DNA of 64,000 nt. It comes from Nibrella saemangeumensis (GTDB lineage: Bacteria; Bacteroidota; Bacteroidia; Cytophagales; Spirosomataceae). How positions within the stretch are numbered: position 1 is the first letter of the stretch; the number at the start of each line of letters is the position of its first letter. This document shows positions 44,996 through 53,145 of this stretch, piece by piece. Below the pieces are notes generated by a model. That model searched no databases and was not told where the DNA came from. It saw only the letters and a list, made by a program, of their open reading frames with translations. Both the position numbers and the translations under genes were made by a program. The stretch lies in contig NZ_BAABHD010000003.1 of assembly GCF_039541915.1 (NCBI RefSeq), positions 1 through 64,000 on the forward strand. The letters run 5' to 3'.

Positions 44996-47374
44996 TTACT
45001 CCGTTTTTAAGGTTATCACCGGATTCATCAGGGCCGCTTTAATGCTTTGGAAACCGACTGTCAACAGGGCGATCAGCACCGCCATGCCCCCCGCCAGCGC
45101 AAATACCCACCAGGCCATATCGATCCGGTAAGCGAATCCCTGCAGCCACGTACGCATAACCCACCACGCCACCGGCGACGCTACCAGTACGGCTATAAGC
45201 ACCAGTTTAAGCAGGTCGGATGAAAGCAGGCTAACGATACTGGCGATGGATGCGCCCAGCACCTTGCGAATACCAATTTCTTTCATCCGCTGCTCGGCGT
45301 TAAAAGCAACCAGGCCAAACAAGCCCAAACAGGCAATGAGAATGGCCAGACCCGAAAAGTACAGAATGATGCGGGCGGTTCGCTGCTCGCGCTGGTATTG
45401 CCTGTCCAATTCCTGGTCGATAAAACCGGTATGCAGCGGAGATTCCGTCTCGTAGCGTTTGTACACCTGGGCTATCGTTTGCAGGGCATTGGCTACCTGG
45501 CCAGGTTTGGTCTTGACCAGCATGTTGAAATAGAACTCGCGGGGCCGGTAACGCAAAATCAGGGGCGCAATGGGTACGTTCAGCGGCCGGTAATGGAAGT
45601 CTTTGACCACGCCGACAATATTGCCGGTCTGGCCCCAGAACGTCACCTTTTTACCAACGGCATTGCTGGTGTAGCCCATGCGCCAGGCGGCCGCTTCGTT
45701 GATGATAAAACCCGATATGGAATCGGTGGTAAATGCCGGAGAGAAATTACGACCCTGCCTCATTTTCATGCCAACGGTAGGGATGAAATCTTCATCGACG
45801 TTCATCTGGGTAATCAGAAACTCGTCGCCTTTCTGCTGCCCCTCCCACTCAATATTCGTTTCGTTACCGACATTAATCAACGTGGCCGTGGTGGCAGCCG
45901 CCTTCTGAACGTGGCTGCTGTTTTCCAGTTCCTGCTTAAACAGCAGGGCTTTCTGCTTAAGCTGCCCACCCATCCGCACGTACAGCAACTGTGCTTTATC
46001 GAAGCCCAGGTCTTTTTGCTGCATAAAGGTAAGCTGCCGGTAAACCAGCATCGTGCAGATAATCAGAATAACCGACAAGGCAAATTGTCCCACCACCAGC
46101 GACTGCCGGAACGCCTTACCCGACCGGACGTTGAATATTCCTTTTAGCACTTTGGCTGGTTTGAACGACGATAGCAGAAAGGCGGGATACAAGCCCGCTA
46201 ATAAGCCAATACCAACAACCAGCAGGCCCATCGTCAGCAGAAACGGCCGGCTGGCATAAGTAATGGACAGGTTCTTGCCCGACAACTCATTAAAGAGCGG
46301 CATCAGCGCGGTAGCGATCATCCCCCCTACTAAGGCCGCCACCAACGTAAGCAGCACGGATTCACCCAAAAATTGCATGACCAGATGCCAGCGCTGCGCC
46401 CCAATCGTTTTGCGTACACCCACCTCGCGGGCACGTCGCATCGACCGGGCGGTTGACAGGTTCACAAAATTGATCCCGGCTATCAGGAGTACAATCAGCC
46501 CGACGATTGAGAAGATCTGCACGTAGAGAATGTCACTCCGCGAACCCCAGCTATCGGTGTTGAACGCAAATTTGGAATACAGGTAGATGTCAGTGAGCGG
46601 TTGCAGCGCTAGTGTTGTCTCGGTAGACGGGTTATAGCGCTTCAGGTGCTCCTTTATCTTTTCATTAAAGGCCGTAACGTCGGTTCCTTCCCGCAATTGT
46701 ACATACGTATAGTAGCTATTGCTGCTCCACTGGTATCCCCACTTATCGTTTTTAACGACGTGCTCAAACGAGAGCAGCACGTCAAACTGGAGGTGGGAGT
46801 TGTAGGGTCTGTCCTGAACCACACCGGCTACAATATAATCAGTTTCGTTATTTAGCCGCAACGTTTGCCCCAGCACATTGGGGTTTTTCTGCCAGTCGGC
46901 ACCGAAATACTTCCTGGCCATTGTTTCGGTCAGCAGCATTTCGTTTGGCTGGAGCAAGGCCGTTTTCGGATTACCCTTCAGCAGGGGCATATCGAACATC
47001 GACAGCAGGGTATTATCGGCAAAGTAGACTTCGTTCTCCTCGAAGGATTGTTTCCCCAGTTTAAAAATACCACTCCACATCCCAAGCCTCGCCGTTTGTA
47101 CCACCTCCGGGTAGTCGCTTTTCAGAGTAGGGGCCAAAGGGCCGGGCGTGACGGCCACCTTGAACCACTCGTCTCCCTGCTTCTGGTCCTCCACAATCCG
47201 GTAAATACTACCGGCATGTGGGTTGGCGCGGTCGAAGTTCCATTCATCCCAGACATACAGCGCAATTAAGGTGCAGCAGGCTATGCTGAGTGCCAGGCCG
47301 GCGATATTCAAGAGACTATACAGCGGATTCTTCCATAGAGTCCGGACGGCGATTTTCAAATAGTTGTAAAGCAT
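44996..47374 (-). CDS. MacB/FtsX-type ABC permease (permease 7)
   Basis: 792 residues from MLYNYLKIAVRTLWKNPLYS. Coupling loops are RRAREVGVRKTIGA (about 311) and RMKEIGIRKVLGA (about 694; Met where most have Thr). The tail NPVITLKTE deviates from the usual SLRSE. It is a single-gene unit, transcribed divergently from the Uma2-like gene at 47445. The intergenic bases are nearly the same as those between the Uma2-like gene at 11868 and permease 3, so the module has probably been duplicated. Confidence 0.9.
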   Translation of the reverse strand: MLYNYLKIAVRTLWKNPLYSLLNIAGLALSIACCTLIALYVWDEWNFDRANPHAGSIYRIVEDQKQGDEWFKVAVTPGPLAPTLKSDYPEVVQTARLGMWSGIFKLGKQSFEENEVYFADNTLLSMFDMPLLKGNPKTALLQPNEMLLTETMARKYFGADWQKNPNVLGQTLRLNNETDYIVAGVVQDRPYNSHLQFDVLLSFEHVVKNDKWGYQWSSNSYYTYVQLREGTDVTAFNEKIKEHLKRYNPSTETTLALQPLTDIYLYSKFAFNTDSWGSRSDILYVQIFSIVGLIVLLIAGINFVNLSTARSMRRAREVGVRKTIGAQRWHLVMQFLGESVLLTLVAALVGGMIATALMPLFNELSGKNLSITYASRPFLLTMGLLVVGIGLLAGLYPAFLLSSFKPAKVLKGIFNVRSGKAFRQSLVVGQFALSVILIICTMLVYRQLTFMQQKDLGFDKAQLLYVRMGGQLKQKALLFKQELENSSHVQKAAATTATLINVGNETNIEWEGQQKGDEFLITQMNVDEDFIPTVGMKMRQGRNFSPAFTTDSISGFIINEAAAWRMGYTSNAVGKKVTFWGQTGNIVGVVKDFHYRPLNVPIAPLILRYRPREFYFNMLVKTKPGQVANALQTIAQVYKRYETESPLHTGFIDQELDRQYQREQRTARIILYFSGLAILIACLGLFGLVAFNAEQRMKEIGIRKVLGASIASIVSLLSSDLLKLVLIAVLVASPVAWWVMRTWLQGFAYRIDMAWWVFALAGGMAVLIALLTVGFQSIKAALMNPVITLKTE

Positions 47375-47392
47375 TGCGAATGACTTTTTAGT

Positions 47393-47400
47393 TATCTTTA
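47393..47400 (+). promoter_or_regulatory. -7 box of Uma2 copy 2
   Basis: TATCTTTA, in the context CTTTTTAGTTATCTTTAAAA, is almost identical to the region before Uma2 copy 1 on the opposite strand (12360-12367). It lies 45 bp before the ATG. Confidence 0.45.
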
Positions 47401-47444
47401 AAATGCACTACCGGAATCTGTTTCGGCCAAAACGCCAAAGTTGT

Positions 47445-47915
47445 ATGGAAACGTCCGGCCTTACCACCCCCGAACTTGAAGAAGAAAAAATATCAAGCTA
47501 TAACCATGCTGAGTTGCAAAGCCACTTAGCTTTTCTGCTGCGTCTCTCCTATCGTCATCAATACAGTATTCTGACAGAGCTTGATTTTGAGTTTGCCGCC
47601 GGCAAAACCCGGCCCGACTTGTGCATTCTTCCCAAGAGGCAGGCTGACTGGCTTAGCGATGAGATTGTTGCACACGATGCGCCCCTGACTACTATCGAGA
47701 TTTTGTCGCCGGAGCAAAGTTTGAATAGCCTTATCGAGCGGATTTACACAAAGCACTTCCCGGCTGGGGTCAAAACCGTTTGGATTGTTTCCCCTGCGCT
47801 TCAAATTATTACTATCTTTTTGCCGGACCGGCAACGCATCAACTTCACCGAAGGAGTCGTTACCGACCCGGCAACCGGCATTCAGGTTAACCTGGCCGAA
47901 GTTTTTGAGGGGTGA
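47445..47915 (+). CDS. Uma2/DUF820-family PD-(D/E)XK protein (copy 2)
   Basis: 156 residues from METSGLTTPELEEEK. The same motifs as copy 1 are intact: SYNHAELQSHLAFLLR, TRPDLCILPK, TIEILSPEQS and VWIVSPALQ. It is a clear paralogue, divergent from permease 7 as copy 1 is from permease 3. The start at 47445 is chosen because an in-frame ATG 42 bp upstream falls in the promoter and lacks homology to copy 1. Its stop lies 8 bp from the stop of the convergent gene at 47923. Confidence 0.85.
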   Translation: METSGLTTPELEEEKISSYNHAELQSHLAFLLRLSYRHQYSILTELDFEFAAGKTRPDLCILPKRQADWLSDEIVAHDAPLTTIEILSPEQSLNSLIERIYTKHFPAGVKTVWIVSPALQIITIFLPDRQRINFTEGVVTDPATGIQVNLAEVFEG

Positions 47916-47922
47916 CGTAGAT

Positions 47923-48216
47923 TTAGCTCATCGTCAGCAACGCCCGCTGTTTGGCCATATCTTCTTTCCGCACAAACGTAATCGGCACAAAATTGTCGGT
48001 GGGCGTGCCGATGTAGTACAAAGTCCAGTCCTGGTCGTAACTGGCCAGCAGTTGCCTGATACACTCCACCCGATCGAAGGTCGGGATGGTGCAGTCGCCC
48101 CAGTAGAAGAGTTCGACGCGGTAGTGCAGGGCCTGTTTCTGGCCGTTGATGGTGACTTCAATTTCGACATCCTGCTTGCCTGGCAAGTTCGGAATCGGGA
48201 TTGCGATATGTGCCAT
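47923..48216 (-). CDS. Small protein of unknown function
   Basis: 97 residues from MAHIAIPIPNLPGKQDVEIE; the upstream ATG at 48285 is less likely. It is soluble and mixed alpha-beta: VTINGQKQALHYRVELFYWG, then FDRVECIRQLLASYDQDWTL and PITFVRKEDMAKQR. I do not recognise the family. It is convergent with Uma2 copy 2 and lies downstream of the four-permease operon, separated by hairpin-rich sequence, so it probably has its own promoter. Confidence 0.55.
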   Translation of the reverse strand: MAHIAIPIPNLPGKQDVEIEVTINGQKQALHYRVELFYWGDCTIPTFDRVECIRQLLASYDQDWTLYYIGTPTDNFVPITFVRKEDMAKQRALLTMS

Positions 48217-48226
48217 ACTGTTGTCT

Positions 48227-48294
48227 AAAGCAGCAGGATGCTGCTTTTCTGTTTTAGGGTTATTAGTTATTAGTAAAAGCAGCAAGGATGCTGC
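48227..48294. repeat. GCAGCA-type hairpins after permease 8
   Basis: AAAGCAGCA-GGA-TGCTGCTTT (48227-48247) and GCAGCA-AGGA-TGCTGC (48279-48294) are two copies of one hairpin family; related ones lie at 19943 and 60946. The second, followed on the minus strand by TTTTA, is a plausible terminator of the four-permease operon. GCAGC repeats continue to 48326. Confidence 0.6.
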
Positions 48295-48332
48295 GGCAGC
48301 CGACGCTGCGGCAGCCGCTGCTGCTTGAAACT

Positions 48333-50702
48333 TTACTCCGCGCGTAAACTCTTCACCGGATTCGCCGAAGCGGCCCGGTACGTGCGCCAGCCGATGGTGA
48401 GTCCGCCCAGCAGGAGCATCACCAGAAAGCAGACACCCAGCGTCTCAATGCCGATGCTGACGTGGTAGGCAAAATTTATCAGAAACGCCATGCCCGCCAG
48501 CGCACCAAGCGGTAAGGCAATAGCACTGGCAATCAGCAGCAGTTTGACAAAATCCCACGACAGCAACGCCACAATCTGAGTGATATCGGCACCCATTACT
48601 TTCCGGATACCCACTTCTTTGGTGCGGGTTTCGGTAGTATAGGTCACCATGCCCAGCAGCCCCAGACAGGCTATTGACAAAGCTAGACCCGTCAGCAGTG
48701 ACAGAAAATCCAGGTCTTCGCGGTGGTTATGGCGCTGGTACAGGAAATCATCGTACCACTGTCCGGTAAACGGCTCATACGGTGTCAGCTTCTTCAGCAC
48801 CGCCTTCGCATCGGCCAATACCGCTTCCCCGGCTCCTTTGGCCACGCCGACATTCAGGTAGCGAAACTGCGCCGGCTGGTACCGCAGCACCAGCGGCTTA
48901 ATGGACCAGGCAAACGACGTAAACCGAAAATCTTTCAGCACCCCGGCAATCTGCAGTTCGGTACTGTCATTCAGCCACAACGACTGCCCGACTGCCTCTC
49001 TGGCCGAACCTAAGTGGAAGGCGTTTACCGCTTCTTCGTTGATGAGTACAAAGCGACCAGCTGTATCGGCAGCTGGAACCGGCATGTTTTGCCCGGCCAG
49101 CAGGCTGAGGTTCATGTTGGGCACAAACTGGTGGTCAACGGCAAACGTAAAGGCCATCATGGAGTCGGAGGTCGCCCGCTGCCGACGGAACACCTGAGAA
49201 TCGCCAAAAGAGCCAAACAGATCGGAAGTGGCCGACACCCGTTCCACACCCGACAGTTGGCTAAGCTCATGGGTCAGCCGCTGGTACGGAATCCCATTGA
49301 GCGGAATGTTCAATACGCTCTCCCGCCGGAAACCATAATCAGCCGTAGCCATGTAGTGCTGCTGCCGGCCCATGGTCAGCAGGAAAATCAGGGCGATCAT
49401 CGAAATAGCAAATTGGGCGACAATGAGTGACTTTCGCAGCGAGATACCCCGAAGCACCCTCAACCCGGTTTGGCTACGCAATACCTGCGCCGGCTGAAAA
49501 CCGGAGAGAACCCGCGCCGGCACAATTCCGGCTAGTACGCCCGTTACAATGCTGAACAGGATAAAGACGATCCACAGCGTCTCGTCCCACTGCACTCCGC
49601 CAATTAGCCATTGCTGCACAAACGGCATCGGCTTCACAAATTGCAGCATCACATACGCCAAGCCCAGGGCCAACAAAGACAGCACCACCGACTCCGCCAT
49701 AAACTGACCCATCAGTTGCCAGCGCAGGGCACCCGATACTTTTCGGATACCCACTTCCCGCGCCCGACTAAGCGACCGGGCCAGCGTCAGGTTGATGTAA
49801 TTGAAAGCCGCCAGCAGCAGGGTCAGCAAGCCGACCCCGATTTCCACCAGTAATCCACCAATCTGCCGCTCGTAGGTCGACATGGCTAACTCTTCCAGAC
49901 CGGGAGATACATTGGTGAGTGCCTGGGTGCGGAAGCTATACCCTTTCTCTCTGGTAAATTGCAGCCCCTGAATTGTCTGTTTATTGATGGCAGACAGAGC
50001 GTCCGACAGGGCTTTTTCCATTGTACCGGGTTTCAGCATGACGTAGGTATAGCCAACCGCATACTGCCGCCAGTCTTCGAACAGGTGCCGGTACGCCGGA
50101 TTACCCGGTGTTTTCAGCGAGAGCAACAAATCGAACTTAAGGTGTGAATGCGTCGGGTTGTCCGCCAGGACGCCGGTAACGGTCAGCGGCCCTAATTCGT
50201 CATGTTGCAGCACCCGGCCAATCGGATTTGCCGTCCCGAAAAACTTCTCAGCCGTTTCGCGGGTCAAAACCACCGTTCGCGGCTCGGCAGCGGCCTGCCC
50301 CTGGGCCAGTTGAAAGCCGCTGAAGATGGTGAAAAAGCCGGGGTCAACAGCCCACGATAACAGGTTAAACCGCTTGTGGCCTTCGGCAAATTCTCCATAC
50401 ACCCGCACCACCCGGGCGGTCTGCTCCACAAACGCATAATCCTGTTGTAAAGCCCCAGCCAGCGGCATCGGTGAACTGGCATGCGCCACTACCCCATGTT
50501 CGTTGGTGGCTACATCCGTTAATACGCGGTAAACCCGGTGGCGGTTGGGATGAAAGTTATCGTAGTCGAAGGCCCCTTTGATATGAATAATAGCCAGCAG
50601 GCACACCATCATTCCCGATGCCAGGCCAAAGATGTTGATAGCCGAAAACAGCTTGTGTTTCCAGAGGTTGCGCAGGGTGATGGTGAGGTAGTTTCGTAGC
50701 AT
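48333..50702 (-). CDS. MacB/FtsX-type ABC permease (permease 8, last of four)
   Basis: 789 residues from MLRNYLTITLRNLWKHKLFS; the in-frame upstream extension is dropped because the ATG here sits 2 bp past the permease 9 stop. Coupling loops are LSRAREVGIRKVSGA (about 310) and RTKEVGIRKVMGA (about 688), and the tail is NPVKSLRAE. Its periplasmic segments and TM block (LAAFNYINLTLARSLSR) are the most divergent of the set, so it may have a different partner. Confidence 0.88.
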   Translation of the reverse strand: MLRNYLTITLRNLWKHKLFSAINIFGLASGMMVCLLAIIHIKGAFDYDNFHPNRHRVYRVLTDVATNEHGVVAHASSPMPLAGALQQDYAFVEQTARVVRVYGEFAEGHKRFNLLSWAVDPGFFTIFSGFQLAQGQAAAEPRTVVLTRETAEKFFGTANPIGRVLQHDELGPLTVTGVLADNPTHSHLKFDLLLSLKTPGNPAYRHLFEDWRQYAVGYTYVMLKPGTMEKALSDALSAINKQTIQGLQFTREKGYSFRTQALTNVSPGLEELAMSTYERQIGGLLVEIGVGLLTLLLAAFNYINLTLARSLSRAREVGIRKVSGALRWQLMGQFMAESVVLSLLALGLAYVMLQFVKPMPFVQQWLIGGVQWDETLWIVFILFSIVTGVLAGIVPARVLSGFQPAQVLRSQTGLRVLRGISLRKSLIVAQFAISMIALIFLLTMGRQQHYMATADYGFRRESVLNIPLNGIPYQRLTHELSQLSGVERVSATSDLFGSFGDSQVFRRQRATSDSMMAFTFAVDHQFVPNMNLSLLAGQNMPVPAADTAGRFVLINEEAVNAFHLGSAREAVGQSLWLNDSTELQIAGVLKDFRFTSFAWSIKPLVLRYQPAQFRYLNVGVAKGAGEAVLADAKAVLKKLTPYEPFTGQWYDDFLYQRHNHREDLDFLSLLTGLALSIACLGLLGMVTYTTETRTKEVGIRKVMGADITQIVALLSWDFVKLLLIASAIALPLGALAGMAFLINFAYHVSIGIETLGVCFLVMLLLGGLTIGWRTYRAASANPVKSLRAE

Positions 50703-50704
50703 AG

Positions 50705-53143
50705 CTATTCCGAACGGAGTGAGGTAACCGGGTTCATTAACGCTGCCTTGATACTCTGGTAACTCACCGTGAGCAGAGCGATGCCGACGGCCAGCACACC
50801 AGCCAGGACAAAGGCCCACCAGGGTACGTCGATGCGATAGGCGAAATCTTCCAGCCAGCTATTCATGGCGTACCTGGCAATGGGCGAGGCAATGAGGAGG
50901 GCGATGAAGACCAGCTTTAAGAAGTCGCGGGAGAGCAAAGCCACGATACTGGCGACACTAGCCCCAAGTACTTTGCGAATACCAATCTCTTTGGTCCGCT
51001 GCTGGATGATGTAAATGGCCAGACCCAGCAGACCCATGCAGGCGATGAAAATAGCCAGTAGGGAGAATACGCCGAAGATGCGCTGCGAGACCTGCTCGGC
51101 CTGATACAGGGCTTCCCAGTCTGAATCCAGGAACGAGTAGTGGAACGACTGGTCGGGCAAATACCGCTTCCAGAGACTTTCGATGCGGGCGACGACGGGC
51201 TGCAGGTTATCAGTCTGCACCCGAACGACAATCTGGTTGTCTGTACGGCCAAACCAGCGGTTATGGAGTACGAACAGAGGTGCTATCCGCTGGTGAAGCG
51301 ATTGAAAATGGAAATCTTTCACCACCCCCACTACGGTCAACGGCACGTCGGCTCCGTTAGCCCGGTTAAATGGGTCGGGGCTGAATACTTTTTTTCCGAT
51401 TGGGTCGGTAAAGCCAAGTTGCCGGACAGCCTCCTCGTTCAGAATTACCGACAACGAGTCATTAAACGCTTTGGAGAACGTTCGACCAGCCACCATCGCC
51501 ATCTTCATCGTAGGTAAATAGGCCTCGTCGACCACCGTGCCCCGGCCGGTTACCGTTTCGCTCTCCCCCTCTTTATGGAAGATAATGCCGAAAAAGCCAT
51601 TTTGATTGCCGGGTGCAGAATTGGTACCACCCACGCCGGCAACCCCGGCTATCTGAGTAACTTCCTGCTTAAACGCTTCGGTATTCGGTCCCAGGAACCC
51701 GGCTCCCTGTAGATTAACTACCGCTTCTTTGGCAAAGCCAAGCTCTTTGTTCTGAATAAACCGGAGCTGCGTAAACACCACCAGTGTGCTGATGATAAGG
51801 ATAATGGAGATGGCAAACTGGAATACCACCAGTCCATTTCGCAGCGAGTGGCCCTGATTAGTCGAGAAGAACTTCCCTTTTAATACCTTGATTGGCTCGA
51901 AGGAAGACAATACCCCGGCCGGATAACTACCCGCCAGCAGGCCGATAAACAACGCCACCAGCAACATTTGGGGCAAGGTATCCGGCTGCAGTAATGACCA
52001 GGCCGATAGTTGCTTTCGGGCCAAGTCATTGAAGGCCGGTAACAGCACCGCTACCAATATCAACGCAAGCCCGAAACTAAACATACTCAACAGCACCGAT
52101 TCGGTCAGAAACTGTGCTGCCAGCTGGCCTTTGGTCGAGCCAAGGCTTTTGCGGATACCCACCTCTTTGGCCCGCTCCGATGACCGTGCCGTGGCCAGAT
52201 TCATGAAATTAACGCAGGCAATCAGCAGTACGAATGCAGCTATGACCGAGAAGATGTAGACCAGCGTACGGCTACCGTTCGGCTTTAGCTCTGCCTCCAG
52301 ATGCGAGTCGAGATGAATGCTTTGAAGGGGCTGGAGAAAATAGAAGTAGCCATTGCCGGCCTTCAGATACTCCTTGAACGACACGCCGAAGTTACGCTGC
52401 ACTTCGCCGGCGGCATACTTCTCAACGATAGCCGGAAATTTACCCTGCACAACTGCCGGATTAGTACCCGGCCGTAGCAACAGATACGTATGCGCCGAAA
52501 AGCTGATATGGTTAGGCTGTTCGGCAAAGGGCGCACCCGGGGTTGATATTAGGATTGTATACGCCAAATGCGCATTCTCTGGCACATCCTCACTGATACC
52601 GGTTACCTCTACCTTGGGGCCCTGCACAAGCTCCAGGGTTTTGCCAATTGGGTTTGTATTACCAAATATCCGTTTCGCCGTACTCTGGGTCAATACGGCG
52701 GCATTGGGCCGGTTAAGCACCCGATCCGGTTGCCCCTGAATGAGCGGCACCTGAAAGATCCTAAAGAAGCTGGAATCAGCCGCCATAACATTCCGCTCCT
52801 CAAACGTCTGATTCTGGTACTTGACCAGCGTTGCACCGTTCCCAAAATTGAAGAGTCTGACACTTTCCTCCACTTCCGGAATATCCTGCTCCACATCGCG
52901 GGCATAAGACGCCGGAATCATGGCGTATTTGGATACCCGGTCGGTGTACTTCCGCTCCAGCGCCATGCGGTAGATGCGGTCGCCGTTGGCCCAGAAGCGG
53001 TCGTAGCGCAGTTCATCCACCACGTACATCACAATGAGCATGCAGCAGACCATGCCGATGGACAGGCCGATGATGTTGATAGCGGTATTCAGCTTGTTCT
53101 TCAACAAGTTCCGCCAGGCTGTTTTGAGGTAGTTTCGTAGCAT
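50705..53143 (-). CDS. MacB/FtsX-type ABC permease (permease 9, third of four)
   Basis: 812 residues from MLRNYLKTAWRNLLKNKLNT. Coupling loops are SERAKEVGIRKSLGS (about 321) and RTKEIGIRKVLGA (about 714), and the tail is NPVTSLRSE. It starts 2 bp after the permease 10 stop at a TAGCTATG junction identical to those at 33230 and 50700. The first TM (TAINIIGLSIGMVCCMLIVMYV) groups it with permeases 5 and 6. Confidence 0.9.
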   Translation of the reverse strand: MLRNYLKTAWRNLLKNKLNTAINIIGLSIGMVCCMLIVMYVVDELRYDRFWANGDRIYRMALERKYTDRVSKYAMIPASYARDVEQDIPEVEESVRLFNFGNGATLVKYQNQTFEERNVMAADSSFFRIFQVPLIQGQPDRVLNRPNAAVLTQSTAKRIFGNTNPIGKTLELVQGPKVEVTGISEDVPENAHLAYTILISTPGAPFAEQPNHISFSAHTYLLLRPGTNPAVVQGKFPAIVEKYAAGEVQRNFGVSFKEYLKAGNGYFYFLQPLQSIHLDSHLEAELKPNGSRTLVYIFSVIAAFVLLIACVNFMNLATARSSERAKEVGIRKSLGSTKGQLAAQFLTESVLLSMFSFGLALILVAVLLPAFNDLARKQLSAWSLLQPDTLPQMLLVALFIGLLAGSYPAGVLSSFEPIKVLKGKFFSTNQGHSLRNGLVVFQFAISIILIISTLVVFTQLRFIQNKELGFAKEAVVNLQGAGFLGPNTEAFKQEVTQIAGVAGVGGTNSAPGNQNGFFGIIFHKEGESETVTGRGTVVDEAYLPTMKMAMVAGRTFSKAFNDSLSVILNEEAVRQLGFTDPIGKKVFSPDPFNRANGADVPLTVVGVVKDFHFQSLHQRIAPLFVLHNRWFGRTDNQIVVRVQTDNLQPVVARIESLWKRYLPDQSFHYSFLDSDWEALYQAEQVSQRIFGVFSLLAIFIACMGLLGLAIYIIQQRTKEIGIRKVLGASVASIVALLSRDFLKLVFIALLIASPIARYAMNSWLEDFAYRIDVPWWAFVLAGVLAVGIALLTVSYQSIKAALMNPVTSLRSE

Positions 53144-53145
53144 AG

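Noticed and set aside
45398..46147. Long + strand reading frame of about 250 codons
   Set aside because: Antisense to permease 7 with no recognisable features; long antisense frames are common here because of base composition.
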